Assembly (NCBI RefSeq): GCF_900109945.1
Contig: NZ_FOBX01000008.1
Span: forward strand, 372,001 to 436,000
Origin: Bradyrhizobium sp. OK095
GTDB taxonomy: Bacteria; Pseudomonadota; Alphaproteobacteria; Rhizobiales; Xanthobacteraceae
DNA: 64,000 bases
Reading direction: 5' to 3'
Shown here: positions 1 through 9,058 of the stretch, piece after piece
Layout: each line of letters opens with the position of its first letter
How positions within the stretch are numbered: the stretch's first letter is position 1
Program-made: the position numbers and the translations under genes
Notes under the pieces: generated by a model
Database searches by the model: none
Told to the model about the DNA's origin: nothing
What the model saw: the letters and a program-made list of their open reading frames with translations, nothing else

Positions 1-762
1 CGTCACACCCGTAATGAAATTCGCCTCGTCCGACGCCAGGAACAGCGCGGCGTTTGCGACGTCCCATCCCGTGCCCATCTTCTTGCGCAGCGGCACCTTG
101 CTGTCGCGTTCAGCTTCGACTTCGGCGCGGGTCTTGTGCCATTCGCGGGCGCGGGTATCGACGGCCATCGGCGTGTTCATCAGGCCGGGCAGGATGACGT
201 TGGCGCGGATGCCGTATTCGGCGTTCTGGTAGGCGAGCTGTTCGGTGAAGGCGATCATCGCCGACTTCGTCGCCTTATAGGCGACGTAAGGGTAGGTGGT
301 GATCGCGGCCATCGAGGAGATGTTGATGATGACGCCGCTTTGCTGCGCGCGCATGATCGGGATCACTTCCTTCGCCGCGAGGATGCAGCTCTTGAGGTTG
401 ATCGCGACGACGCGGTCGAACGCTTCCTCGGTGATTTGAAGCAGCTCGGCATCGCCGCCGGACAGGCTGACGCCGACATTGTTGTGCAGCACGTCGATTC
501 GGCCCCAGCGCACCTGTGCCTCCGCCACCATCGCCTTGATGTCGGCGGATTTGGTGACGTCGGCCCTGAATGCCGCGGCGGTGCCGCCTGCCTCGGCGAT
601 CAGCGCGACGGTTTCCTGCGCCGATTCCAGATGATGGTCGACGCACAGCACTTTCGCGCCCTCGCGCGCGAAAGTCAGCGCGGTAGCGCGGCCATTGCCC
701 ATGCCTTCGCCGGGGCTTTGCCCTGCGCCGACGACGATCGCAACCTTGTCCTTCAAGCGCAT
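1..762 (-). CDS. SDR family NAD(P)-dependent oxidoreductase, C-terminus cut by window edge
   Basis: The reading frame is open from an ATG at 762 down to base 1 and gives 254 residues with no stop, so the last few residues lie outside the window. It begins MRLKDKVAIVVGAG and has the Rossmann glycine motif (GAGQSPGEGMGNG), the NNVG structural motif (HNNVGVSLSGG) and the catalytic Ser with YxxxK (SSMAAITTYPYVAYKATK). This is a classical short-chain dehydrogenase/reductase. It starts 1 nt after the stop of the carboxymuconolactone-decarboxylase-like gene and is therefore the third gene of a minus-strand SDR/CMD/SDR operon. The substrate cannot be read from the sequence. A role in degrading an aromatic or cyclic compound is inferred from the operon. 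Confidence 0.9.
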   Translation of the reverse strand, partial: MRLKDKVAIVVGAGQSPGEGMGNGRATALTFAREGAKVLCVDHHLESAQETVALIAEAGGTAAAFRADVTKSADIKAMVAEAQVRWGRIDVLHNNVGVSLSGGDAELLQITEEAFDRVVAINLKSCILAAKEVIPIMRAQQSGVIINISSMAAITTYPYVAYKATKSAMIAFTEQLAYQNAEYGIRANVILPGLMNTPMAVDTRAREWHKTRAEVEAERDSKVPLRKKMGTGWDVANAALFLASDEANFITGVT

Positions 763-763
763 C

Positions 764-1318
764 TCAGTTCACTCCCGGGATCGGGTACTGCTGGAGTACC
801 TCTTTGTAATACGGCTCGTTGTCGATCTTCATGGTCGCGAGCACGCGCACCACGCCGCAATAGAAGGCGATGGTCAGCACGAGGTCGACCGTGTGCTCGT
901 CGGAAAGATGCTGCTTGATCTCGGCGAAGGTCGCATCCGACATCGCGAGTTCGCGCACCATCTCACGAGCACCTTTCAGGATCGCCTTGGCGAGCGGCTC
1001 CAGCTTCGATGGCTTGCCCTCGGTCTCCGCCATCAGGCCGGCGATGTCCTCGTCGGTGACGCCGAACTCCTTGCCGATCTTCACATGATGGGTGAACTCA
1101 TATTCCGATTTCTCCATCCAGCCGACCTGGAGGATGGCAAGCTCCCGCAGCCGCGGGTTGAGCTTGCTCTTGAAGCGGATATAGCCGCCGATGCCGTTGA
1201 AGGCGCGCGCCATCTCCGGCGAGTTGACCAGCAGCTTGTGCAGATTGGTGTTGCGCTTGAGCATGTCGCGATATTCGGGCGCGACCTGGTCGGCCTCGAG
1301 ATAGGGCAGGCGGGCCAT
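764..1318 (-). CDS. Carboxymuconolactone decarboxylase-like protein
   Basis: The product is 184 residues and starts MARLPYLEADQVAPEYRDML. It has the all-helical AhpD/CMD layout: a conserved central stretch with LNPRLRELAILQVGW and a following EFTHHVKIG segment. The usual AhpD CxxC pair is absent, which places it with the CMD-like hydrolase or decarboxylase branch rather than peroxiredoxin partners. An upstream in-frame start would overlap the preceding SDR gene, so the ATG at 1318, 13 nt after that gene's stop, was chosen. It lies between two SDR genes, which suggests a shared catabolic route. The reaction is unknown. Confidence 0.85.
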   Translation of the reverse strand: MARLPYLEADQVAPEYRDMLKRNTNLHKLLVNSPEMARAFNGIGGYIRFKSKLNPRLRELAILQVGWMEKSEYEFTHHVKIGKEFGVTDEDIAGLMAETEGKPSKLEPLAKAILKGAREMVRELAMSDATFAEIKQHLSDEHTVDLVLTIAFYCGVVRVLATMKIDNEPYYKEVLQQYPIPGVN

Positions 1319-1331
1319 TTCTGTGTGTCCT

Positions 1332-2144
1332 CTAGTGTTCTTGTGACTCGCGTTCGGGGGCTTGCAGCGTGACGCCGCCGTCGACCACCAGCACCTGGCC
1401 GGTGATGTAGCGGGAAAAATTGCTGAGCAGGAATTTGACGGAATGGCCGACATCCCAGCCGGTGCCTTCTGTCTTCAGCACGGAGGCCCTGGCGCGCTGG
1501 TCGCGGGCCTGCTCGCTCATGCCGCGGGCATAGACCATCGGCGTGTACATCGGCCCCGGGCAGATGCAGTTGACACGGATGTTGTCGCGGCCGTGATCGA
1601 CCGCCATCGCGCGGGTGAGGCCGATGATGGCCGCCTTCGAGGTCGTGTAGGTCGTCAGCCCGCGCGGCCGCAGCGCCGAGATCGAGGAGATGTTGACGAT
1701 CGCGCCGCCCTTGGCGGTCCTGATCATCGCGGGGATCGCATGCTTCGACAGCAGGAACATGGTCTCGACATTGACCTGCATGACGCGGCGATATTGTTCG
1801 GGCGCCTCGTCGACCACGCTGCCGCGGCTGCCGATACCGACATTGTTGTCGAGGAAGTCGAGCCGGCCCCAGCGGTCGAGGGCTGCTTCGACCAGCCGCT
1901 TGCAGTCGGCTTCATTGGTCACGTCGCCGCCATGTGCCGCAGCCGTGCCGCCTTCGGCTGCGATCATCTCGACGGTACGTTCAGCAAGCTTGAGGTCGCG
2001 GTCGGCCACCAGCACTTTTACGCCGGCGCGGGCGAGCAGAATTGCTGCAGCGCGGCCGTTGCCGATGCCGTCGCCCGCAGCGCCGCCGCCGCTGATCAAC
2101 GCCACCTTGCCGGCGAGGCCGGCATCGTCCTCAGGGCCCTGCAT
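1332..2144 (-). CDS. SDR family NAD(P)-dependent oxidoreductase
   Basis: The product is 270 residues. After a short leader the Rossmann motif reads ISGGGAAGDGIGNG, followed by the NNVG motif (DNNVGIGSRGS) and the active-site Ser with YTTSK (ISSISALRPRGLTTYTTSK). It is closely similar in layout to the partial SDR at the left window edge, including the unusual insertion in the glycine motif, so the two are probably paralogues acting in the same pathway. It is the first gene of the minus-strand operon and is divergent from the cyo operon. The substrate is unknown. Confidence 0.9.
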   Translation of the reverse strand: MQGPEDDAGLAGKVALISGGGAAGDGIGNGRAAAILLARAGVKVLVADRDLKLAERTVEMIAAEGGTAAAHGGDVTNEADCKRLVEAALDRWGRLDFLDNNVGIGSRGSVVDEAPEQYRRVMQVNVETMFLLSKHAIPAMIRTAKGGAIVNISSISALRPRGLTTYTTSKAAIIGLTRAMAVDHGRDNIRVNCICPGPMYTPMVYARGMSEQARDQRARASVLKTEGTGWDVGHSVKFLLSNFSRYITGQVLVVDGGVTLQAPERESQEH

Positions 2145-2374
2145 GTCGTTTCATCCCTTGTTTTTGCTGACGATAGCAACGGCGCGAGGGAGTGAGAAGG
2201 CCGACCGCCCCGCGCAGATGTCATTGACATCGCACGGAATTGCATGCCGCCGCGCGGGATCGGGCGGTTCTGAAAGACGGTTCTCGGAACCGTCGTCATA
2301 CAACTGCATTTGTTGTGGAGAGATTTTCGCGTTACGCTTCTCTCGGGGCTTCCCAAATCGCCAGTGGTGTATCG
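2145..2374. promoter_or_regulatory. Divergent intergenic region between the SDR operon and cyoABCD
   Basis: About 230 bp separate the two divergent start codons, so both promoters should lie here. No convincing -35/-10 pair or operator could be picked by eye. The last 60 bases are also open in the cyoA frame, so a longer CyoA N-terminus cannot be excluded. Confidence 0.4.
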
Positions 2375-3208
2375 ATGAATCTGCTCGATCCACAAGGGCC
2401 GGTGGCTGCCGCCAACAGCACCATCCTGGTCGATTCCGTCTTCATCATGCTCGCGATCGTCGTGCCGACGATCATCGCGATCCTTGGGTTTGCGTTCTGG
2501 TTTCGCGCCTCCAATCCGAAGGCGCGCTTCCAGCCCGACTTCGTCTATTCCGGGCGTGTCGAGATGGTGGTGTGGGCGATCCCCGCGCTCACCGTGATCC
2601 TGCTCGGCGGCGTCGCCTGGATCGGCTCGCATCAGCTCGATCCTGCCGCGCCGGTGCCGGGCACCGGAAGCCCGGTGCGGATTCAGGCCGTCTCGCTCGA
2701 CTGGAAATGGCTCTTCATCTATCCGGACCAGCGCATCGCCACGATCAACACGCTGACAGTGCCGGCCGGCGCCGAGTTGAATTTCCAGCTGACCTCGTCG
2801 AGCGTGATGAACGTGTTCTTCATCCCGCAGCTCGGCAGCATGATCTACACCATGAACGGCATGGTGACGCGGTTGAACCTGCGCGCCGACAATGAGGGCA
2901 AGCTCAAGGGGCTGTCGGCGCATTTCTCCGGCGACGGCTTTCCCGACATGATGTTCGACGTCAACGTGATCTCGCCGCTCGCCTTTCCGGATTGGGTGGC
3001 GGCCACGGCGAAGACCGATGCCGTGCTGAACGAGGACAGCTACAAGAAGCTGATGCAGCAGGGCATCGAGAAGAACAGGCTGACCTTTCGCCTCGACGAT
3101 CCCCGCCTGTTCGACCTGATCGCGACCCAGCACATTCCGCCTGGACCAGGACCGGAGCTGCTATCCGACGCAGGCCGTCCCCACAGTGGAGCCCACGATG
3201 CTCGGTAA
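2375..3208 (+). CDS. cyoA: Cytochrome o ubiquinol oxidase subunit II
   Basis: CyoA is the membrane-anchored cupredoxin-fold subunit of the bo3-type quinol oxidase. The protein begins MNLLDPQGPV and has two membrane helices (about residues 15-40 and 60-80). The periplasmic domain reads WKWLFIYPDQRIATIN and FFIPQLGSMIYTMNGM. CuA ligands are lacking, as expected for a quinol rather than cytochrome c oxidase. The ATG at 2375 matches the point where typical CyoA proteins read LLDPKG just after the lipoprotein cysteine. In the upstream open frame the equivalent of that cysteine is Val (ASGVSMNLLDP), so a lipid anchor is not visible. It overlaps cyoB by 11 nt. Confidence 0.9.
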   Translation: MNLLDPQGPVAAANSTILVDSVFIMLAIVVPTIIAILGFAFWFRASNPKARFQPDFVYSGRVEMVVWAIPALTVILLGGVAWIGSHQLDPAAPVPGTGSPVRIQAVSLDWKWLFIYPDQRIATINTLTVPAGAELNFQLTSSSVMNVFFIPQLGSMIYTMNGMVTRLNLRADNEGKLKGLSAHFSGDGFPDMMFDVNVISPLAFPDWVAATAKTDAVLNEDSYKKLMQQGIEKNRLTFRLDDPRLFDLIATQHIPPGPGPELLSDAGRPHSGAHDAR

Positions 3209-5198
3209 GCTCGATTGGTCGGCGATTCCGTTCGACCAGCCCATTCCGCTCGTCGCAGGCGCGATCGTGCTGGTCGGAATCCTCGCCGTGCTGATCTGGG
3301 TCGTGGCGAAGGGGCATCTGCCCTATCTCTGGCACGAATGGATCACCAGCGTCGATCACAAGCGCATCGGCGTCATGTACATCCTGCTGGCGTCGGTGAT
3401 GCTGCTGCGCGGCGGCAGCGACGCCATCATGATGCGAATCCAGCAGGCCGTCGCCTACCAGTCGCAGGGCTTTCTCCCGCCCGAGCACTACAACCAGATT
3501 TTTTCGGCGCACGGCACCATCATGATCTTCTTCGTGGCGATGCCGTTCGTGATCGGGCTGATGAACCTGATCGTGCCGCTTCAGCTCGGCGTGCGCGACG
3601 TCGCTTTTCCCACGCTCAATTCCGTCGGCTTCTGGCTGACCGCGACCGGCGCGCTGCTGGTCAACCTCTCGCTCGTCGTCGGCGAGTTCGCGCGCACCGG
3701 CTGGCTCGCTTTTCCGCCGCTGTCGGAATTGTCCTACTCGCCCGGCGTCGGCGTCGACTATTACGCTTGGTCGTTGCAGATATCAGGCGTCGGCACGTTG
3801 GTGGCCGGCATCAATCTCGTGACCACCGTGCTGAAGCTGCGTACCAAGGGCATGAACTATCTGCGCATGCCGATGTTCTGCTGGACCACGCTGGCCTCCA
3901 ATCTCCTGATCGTCGCAGCATTCCCGATCCTCACCGCCACGCTCGCGATGCTGCTGCTCGACCGTTACCTCGGCTTCCATTTCTTCACCAACGAGGCCGG
4001 CGGCAACATCATGATGTTCATGAACTTGATCTGGGCCTGGGGCCATCCAGAGGTCTACATCCTGGTGCTGCCGGCGTTCGGCATCTTCTCCGAGGTGGTC
4101 TCGACCTTCTCCGGCAAGGCGCTGTTCGGCTACCGCTCCATGGTGCTCGCGACCATGGCGATCTGCGTCATCTCCTTCATGGTCTGGCTGCATCATTTCT
4201 TCACGATGGGGGCGGGGCCTGATGTCAACGCCATCTTCGGCATCGCCAGCATGATCATCGCGGTGCCGACGGGGGTGAAGATCTACAACTGGCTGTTCAC
4301 GATGTATGGCGGCCGCATTCGCTTCGCGACGCCGATGCTGTGGGCGATCGGCTTCATGGTCACCTTCATCGTCGGCGGATTGACCGGCGTGCTGCTCGCG
4401 GTGCCGCCGGCCGACTTCATGCTCCACAACAGCATGTTCCTAGTCGCGCACTTCCACAACGTGATCATCGGCGGTGTGCTGTTCGGGGCCTTCGCCGGTT
4501 TCGAATACTGGTTTCCGAAGGCGTTCGGCTTCCGGCTCGACGAGCGCTGGGGCAAGCTGGCGTTCTGGTTCACTTTCCTCGGCTTCTACGTCACCTTCGT
4601 TCCACTCTATGTTGCCGGCATGCTCGGCATGACAAGGCGCATGCAGCATTACGACGTCGCGGAATGGCGGCCCTGGATGTTCGTGGCGGCCGCCGGCATG
4701 GCCGTGCTGTCGATCGGGGTGATCTGCCAGATCGTGCAGATCGTCGTCAGTATCCGCAATCGCGAGGCGCTGCGTGATCGCACCGGCGATCCCTGGGATG
4801 GCCGCTCGCTGGAATGGGCGACCTCGTCGCCGCCGCCGGTGTTCAACTTCGCTTTCCATCCCGACGTGCGCGGCGAGGACGCCTATTGGGACATGAAGAC
4901 CCGTGCTCAGCAGCAATCGCTGGAGCACGAAGCGCCCGAGTATCATGACATCGAGATGCCCAGGAACTCGCCGACCGGTTTCATCTGCGCGTTCTTTGCG
5001 ACCATCATGGGCTTCGCGCTGATCTGGCACATCTGGTGGATGGTGATCCTGGGCGGCATCGGCGCGTTCGCGACCTTCGTCGTGTTCGCCTGGCGCGACC
5101 ATGACGAATACGTCATTCCGGCCGAGGAGGTCGCAGCGATAGACCGCATCAATCTCGAGGAACGGCGCAGCCTCGTCAGCATGGCGGGAGCGGTCTGA
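3198..5198 (+). CDS. cyoB: Cytochrome o ubiquinol oxidase subunit I
   Basis: CyoB is the catalytic heme-copper subunit that oxidises ubiquinol, reduces O2 and pumps protons across the inner membrane. All metal ligands can be seen. HGTIMIFF carries a low-spin heme His. WGHPEVYILVLP holds the CuB His and the crosslinked His-Tyr pair. WLHHFFTMG has the two further CuB His. VAHFHNVIIGG carries the heme o3 and low-spin heme His. The length of 666 residues is usual for CyoB. The ATG at 3198 (MLGKLDWSAIPFD) was preferred over a GTG 12 bases upstream because it matches the family start. It overlaps cyoC by one base in TGATG. Confidence 0.96.
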   Translation: MLGKLDWSAIPFDQPIPLVAGAIVLVGILAVLIWVVAKGHLPYLWHEWITSVDHKRIGVMYILLASVMLLRGGSDAIMMRIQQAVAYQSQGFLPPEHYNQIFSAHGTIMIFFVAMPFVIGLMNLIVPLQLGVRDVAFPTLNSVGFWLTATGALLVNLSLVVGEFARTGWLAFPPLSELSYSPGVGVDYYAWSLQISGVGTLVAGINLVTTVLKLRTKGMNYLRMPMFCWTTLASNLLIVAAFPILTATLAMLLLDRYLGFHFFTNEAGGNIMMFMNLIWAWGHPEVYILVLPAFGIFSEVVSTFSGKALFGYRSMVLATMAICVISFMVWLHHFFTMGAGPDVNAIFGIASMIIAVPTGVKIYNWLFTMYGGRIRFATPMLWAIGFMVTFIVGGLTGVLLAVPPADFMLHNSMFLVAHFHNVIIGGVLFGAFAGFEYWFPKAFGFRLDERWGKLAFWFTFLGFYVTFVPLYVAGMLGMTRRMQHYDVAEWRPWMFVAAAGMAVLSIGVICQIVQIVVSIRNREALRDRTGDPWDGRSLEWATSSPPPVFNFAFHPDVRGEDAYWDMKTRAQQQSLEHEAPEYHDIEMPRNSPTGFICAFFATIMGFALIWHIWWMVILGGIGAFATFVVFAWRDHDEYVIPAEEVAAIDRINLEERRSLVSMAGAV

Positions 5199-5839
5199 TG
5201 GCGATGACGGCAACCGTCGGCCACGCCCATGCCGATCCCCATCATATCGGCGTCGTGATCGAGCATCCCGGTCCGGCGTCGAAGCGGATCGTGACCGCCT
5301 ACGGCTTCTGGGTCTTCCTGCTCTCCGACATCGTGATGTTCTCCTGCTTCTTTGCGGCCTATGCCGTGCTGGTCAGCCAGACCGCGGGCGGGCCAAGGGG
5401 CTCGGAGATTTTCGAGCAGCGGAACGTCGCGATCGAGACGGTCTGCCTGCTGCTGTCGAGTTTTACTTGCGGCATGGCCAGCATTGCCGCCGATGTGCGC
5501 AACCGGTTCTGGTTCTATCTTGGCATGACCGTGACCTGCGTGCTCGGCCTGATCTTCCTCGTCATCGAGTTCCGCGAATTCGCAGACCTCGTCGCGCGCG
5601 GCTATGGCCCGTCGCGCAGCGCGTTCCTGACGTCGTTCTTTTCGCTGGTCGGATGCCACGGCCTGCACGTCTCGGCCGGCATATTGTGGCTCCTCACCAT
5701 GATGGCTCAGGTCTTTGGAAAAGGCTTTCGCGCCGATGTCCTGCGCCGGATGATGTGCTTTGCGCTATTCTGGCATGCGCTCGACATCGTCTGGGTCGGG
5801 GTCTTTTCCGTCGTCTACCTGCTTGGGAGTGGCGTATGA
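5198..5839 (+). CDS. cyoC: Cytochrome o ubiquinol oxidase subunit III
   Basis: The product is 213 residues with five predicted membrane helices, including the conserved start of helix 1 (YGFWVFLLSDIVMFSCFFAAYAVL) and the His-rich helix SLVGCHGLHVSAGILW. CyoC is the accessory subunit III of the bo3 quinol oxidase. It is translationally coupled on both sides: it starts inside the cyoB stop and ends in an ATGA overlap with cyoD. Confidence 0.95.
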   Translation: MAMTATVGHAHADPHHIGVVIEHPGPASKRIVTAYGFWVFLLSDIVMFSCFFAAYAVLVSQTAGGPRGSEIFEQRNVAIETVCLLLSSFTCGMASIAADVRNRFWFYLGMTVTCVLGLIFLVIEFREFADLVARGYGPSRSAFLTSFFSLVGCHGLHVSAGILWLLTMMAQVFGKGFRADVLRRMMCFALFWHALDIVWVGVFSVVYLLGSGV

Positions 5840-6225
5840 GCGATCAAGCGCACACGCGGACCGAACATGACATCGCACCGGGCGATGAAGAGCAACACAG
5901 CGTCGGCGAGCGAGTGATCGGTTACGTCGTTGGTCTCGGCCTTGCGCTGCTGCTCACGGCGACCTCGTTCTTCATCGCCGGCACCGATCTGGTCTGGCAA
6001 CCCTCCATCCCCGTTGCGCTGATCGTTCTTGCGATCGCTCAGATGGGCGTGCACCTCGTGTTTTTCCTGCACATCACGACGGGGCCCGACAACACCAACA
6101 ATGTGCTGGCGCTGGCTTTCGGCGCCATGGTCGTTTTCCTGGTGGTCGGCGGCACCGTCTGGATCATGGGGCATCTCAACCAGAACATGCCGCCGATGGA
6201 CCAGATCATGCAGATGCATCGCTAA
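5836..6225 (+). CDS. cyoD: Cytochrome o ubiquinol oxidase subunit IV
   Basis: CyoD is 129 residues with three membrane helices (about 30-50, 57-78 and 90-110). The family segment QMGVHLVFFLHI lies in helix 2. It is an assembly and stability subunit of the bo3 oxidase. The start ATG overlaps the cyoC stop (ATGA). No cyoE (heme O synthase) follows in this operon, so heme O must come from a gene elsewhere. Confidence 0.94.
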   Translation: MSDQAHTRTEHDIAPGDEEQHSVGERVIGYVVGLGLALLLTATSFFIAGTDLVWQPSIPVALIVLAIAQMGVHLVFFLHITTGPDNTNNVLALAFGAMVVFLVVGGTVWIMGHLNQNMPPMDQIMQMHR

Positions 6226-6256
6226 AGCGAGCAGGAATGCGGAGATAGCCCCGCCC

Positions 6257-6289
6257 AAAAAAGAAGAGCCGCTTGTTGTGACAAGCGGC
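6257..6289 (-). terminator. Hairpin terminator between cyoD and the nuclease-like gene
   Basis: A perfect 9-bp inverted repeat (gccgcttgt / acaagcggc, loop tgtg) spans 6268-6289. A run of A at 6257-6262 lies on its left side. Read on the minus strand this is a stem followed by a T-rich tail, so it should end transcription of the convergent minus-strand gene. It may also stop cyo transcripts coming from the other side, although no T-run follows on the plus strand. Confidence 0.7.
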
Positions 6290-6462
6290 CCAAGTCTAGG
6301 GAGGAAACGCCCGAGCAAAGACAATCCAATGAGGATCGTCTGCCAAGGAAGCGCTCACGCAAAGCGTGTGCGCACGTTTATAAGTGCAGCAACTCGCGTT
6401 GGAGTTCAATTCCGGATCAATACTGGCTCCGGCTACCACTCACGGCTGCGTGAACCAATTGT

Positions 6463-7251
6463 TCACTTTGGCCGGCGGCAATTGTACGCCCTGCGGAACC
6501 CCGACGCCTGCGCGTCGTCTTCCGAGCAGAACCAGCGGTCCGGCTTGGTCGTCGCGGGATAGCTCGGGCAGCCCCGCAAATGATAGATGCCGATATTGCC
6601 GGTGACGCGGGCGCGCACGGCGAGCTTGCCCTTGATGGCGCAGCTCGGCGGCATCGTCAGGTCCTCCGGAAACAGCACCCCGCGGATCTCCTTGTCGCGG
6701 TCGGGGCGGCAGGCGGCGCCCAGCAGCGTGCCGTCCTTCTTGCCGGTGCGGAACTCCTGCGGCGCAACAAAGCAGCCCTTCCAGATGCCAGCGGAGGCGC
6801 TTTTGGCTTCGCCGGCCGCCGGCTTGACGTTGGCCTTGATCGGCTCGCGGGCGATGGCATAGCCGAGCTTGACCAGCTGTTCGTTCAGGCTGGTCTTGTC
6901 GCCCTCGGCCGTGCAGATCGCGCGGTGGCGCTTGCCGAAATTCTTTTCGGGCCCGACATCGTCGCAGCCCACGGAGCGCTTGTTGATCAGCTTCGCCAGT
7001 TGGTCGCGGGCCTCGATGCCGCAGGTCCAGGGATCGGCGTGATCGTCGATGCAGACCTGGTCCAGCTCCGGCGCGTCGACGCCGTCCAGCCGGTAGGTGA
7101 CGTCGCCGAGTTGGATCGAATTGGCGTCCCGGACGGTGGCCGCCGCCGTCAGCGCGGAGGCTGGTCCGGAAGAAGCCAGAAACCCGGATAGAGCGAGAAA
7201 CAGAACGAGCGCGAAAGCGCGGGCGGCGGCAAATGAATTTTGGGAGGACAT
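6463..7251 (-). CDS. Secreted thermonuclease (SNase)-like protein
   Basis: The product is 262 residues with a Sec signal peptide (ARAFALVLFLALSGFLASSGPASA). It then has an OB-fold thermonuclease-like domain: VTYRLDGVDAPELDQVC matches the family 'RLxGIDAPE' strand, and LGYAIAR matches the 'GLA' helix. The two Arg and the Glu that make the staphylococcal nuclease active site are not all obvious, so catalysis is uncertain. The C-terminal third (from about residue 195) is Cys-containing and family-specific. The gene is single, convergent with cyo and divergent from the GMC oxidoreductase. Confidence 0.75.
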   Translation of the reverse strand: MSSQNSFAAARAFALVLFLALSGFLASSGPASALTAAATVRDANSIQLGDVTYRLDGVDAPELDQVCIDDHADPWTCGIEARDQLAKLINKRSVGCDDVGPEKNFGKRHRAICTAEGDKTSLNEQLVKLGYAIAREPIKANVKPAAGEAKSASAGIWKGCFVAPQEFRTGKKDGTLLGAACRPDRDKEIRGVLFPEDLTMPPSCAIKGKLAVRARVTGNIGIYHLRGCPSYPATTKPDRWFCSEDDAQASGFRRAYNCRRPK

Positions 7252-7452
7252 ACGGTCTCGCTACGATTGCTCTGGCGCCTCGTTCCTAGCATCCGGGCGT
7301 GGCAACACCAATGGTCTGCGCCCTGCGAAGTGCGACATTCGCCAGCCAGCCTTTACTCGCCTGCCGGTCTGCCCCTATCGTTCGGCGCTGCTGACGTGGC
7401 AGCAAAGGCCGAATCGCCCGGGAAGCGGCGAGGGCGGGAGGAAAATGCTTCG

Positions 7453-9051
7453 ATGAAAGACCCCGTAGACGTCCTGATCATCGGCGCTGGTGCTTCCGGC
7501 GCGGCGATGGCGTGGTCGCTGGCTGAGACCAAGATGCACATCCTTTGCCTGGAGCAGGGCGGCTGGATGAACCCGGCGGAATATCCCAGCACGGGCCGGG
7601 ACTGGGAGGCCAAATTCTATGGCGAGTGGTCGTCGAGCCCCAACATTCGCGGCCGGCCCGAAGACTATCCGATCAACGACGACAATTCGCCAATCAAGGT
7701 CGTCAACTACAACGCCGTCGGCGGCTCGACGGTGATGTACACCGCGCACTGGCCGCGGCTGCATCCCTCCGATTTCAAGGTCAAGACGCTCGACGGCGTC
7801 GCCGACGACTGGCCGATCGACTACGACGCGCTGACCCCGTTCTTCGAAGAGAACGACCGGATGATGGGGACATCAGGCCTGTCGGGCGATCCGCTGTCGC
7901 CGCTGACGCATCCGCCGATGCCGCAGCAGCCGATGGGATTGTCCGGCGCCATCATCGGCAAGGCCATGAACAAGCTCGGCTGGCATTGGTGGCCGTCGGA
8001 TACGACGGTCGCAACCATGGACTATGAGGGCCGGGCGCGCTGCATCAATCTCGGCCATTGCACGCCGGCCTGCGCGCAAGGCGCAAAATCCTCGACCGAC
8101 ATCACCTATTGGCCACATGCGGTCCGCGCCGGCGTCGAGCTGCGCACCCATTGCCGGGTGCGCGAGATCACCACCGACGAGAGCGGCATGGCCACGGGCG
8201 TGGTCTATTACGACAAGGACGGTGTCGAGCAGTTCCAGCCGGCGCATGTCGTCATCATCGCCTGCAACGGCGTCGGCACGCCGCGGCTCCTGCTCAACTC
8301 GAAATCGAACCGCTTTCCGAACGGCCTCGCCAATTCGTCGGGCCTTGTCGGCAAGAATCTTATGTTCCATCCCTATGCGCAGATCTACGGCTATCTGAAG
8401 GAGCCGACTGACAGCAACCGTGCGCCGCCGACCTGCCTTTGGAGCAAGGAGTGGTACGATACGGATCTCTCGCGCGGATTCGTGCGCGGCTATGGCGTCC
8501 AGTTCGTGCGCGGGGCAGGGCCGGTGTTCGAGGCCGTCGTCAGCGAGCAGAAGGGTATTTTGCCCTGGGGCAAGGACCATCACCGAATCTTCCGCAAGCT
8601 CAACGGCCATCGGCTGGGTTTCTCCGCGATTTGCGAGGACCTGCCGGAAGAGCACAACCAGGTCACGCTCGATCCCGTGCTGAAAGACAGCCACGGCATT
8701 CCCGCGCCGAAGATCAACTATACGATCAGCGAGAACAGCCGGAAGATGATGGAGCATGCGCTGGCGCGAGGCCGCGAAGTTCTGGAGGCGGCGGGCGCAA
8801 CCGACATCTGCGTCAACTCGCCGATCCCTTGGGGCGGCTGGCATCTGCTCGGCACCGCGCGGATGGGCACCGACCCCGAGCGCTCCGTCGTCAACGAATG
8901 GGGCCGCACGCACGACGTGAAGAACCTGTTCATCGTCGACGGCAGCATCTTCGTCACCTCGGGCGGCGTGAACCCGACCTCCACCATCCAGGCCCTCGCG
9001 CTGTACATCGCCGACCAGATGAAGCAGCGCCTCGCAAATTTGTTCGACTGA
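7453..9051 (+). CDS. GMC family FAD-dependent oxidoreductase
   Basis: The product is 532 residues of the glucose-methanol-choline oxidoreductase family. It has the N-terminal FAD motif (DVLIIGAGASGAAMAW), the substrate-loop segment NAVGGSTVMYTAHWPR, and the C-terminal active-site region WGGWHLLGTARMG plus VDGSIFVTSGGVNPT. Similar proteins form the flavin subunit of membrane-linked gluconate or sugar-alcohol dehydrogenases. The ATG at 7453 is preceded by ggcgggagg and starts exactly at the FAD fold. A longer open frame upstream is not protein-like. It is followed 7 nt later by a small subunit gene. No cytochrome c subunit is seen. The substrate is unknown. Confidence 0.93.
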   Translation: MKDPVDVLIIGAGASGAAMAWSLAETKMHILCLEQGGWMNPAEYPSTGRDWEAKFYGEWSSSPNIRGRPEDYPINDDNSPIKVVNYNAVGGSTVMYTAHWPRLHPSDFKVKTLDGVADDWPIDYDALTPFFEENDRMMGTSGLSGDPLSPLTHPPMPQQPMGLSGAIIGKAMNKLGWHWWPSDTTVATMDYEGRARCINLGHCTPACAQGAKSSTDITYWPHAVRAGVELRTHCRVREITTDESGMATGVVYYDKDGVEQFQPAHVVIIACNGVGTPRLLLNSKSNRFPNGLANSSGLVGKNLMFHPYAQIYGYLKEPTDSNRAPPTCLWSKEWYDTDLSRGFVRGYGVQFVRGAGPVFEAVVSEQKGILPWGKDHHRIFRKLNGHRLGFSAICEDLPEEHNQVTLDPVLKDSHGIPAPKINYTISENSRKMMEHALARGREVLEAAGATDICVNSPIPWGGWHLLGTARMGTDPERSVVNEWGRTHDVKNLFIVDGSIFVTSGGVNPTSTIQALALYIADQMKQRLANLFD

Positions 9052-9058
9052 GGCCGTC

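Noticed and set aside
6268..6289. Intrinsic terminator for cyoABCD on the plus strand
   Set aside because: The T-run is on the minus-strand side only, so it was annotated mainly for the opposite gene.
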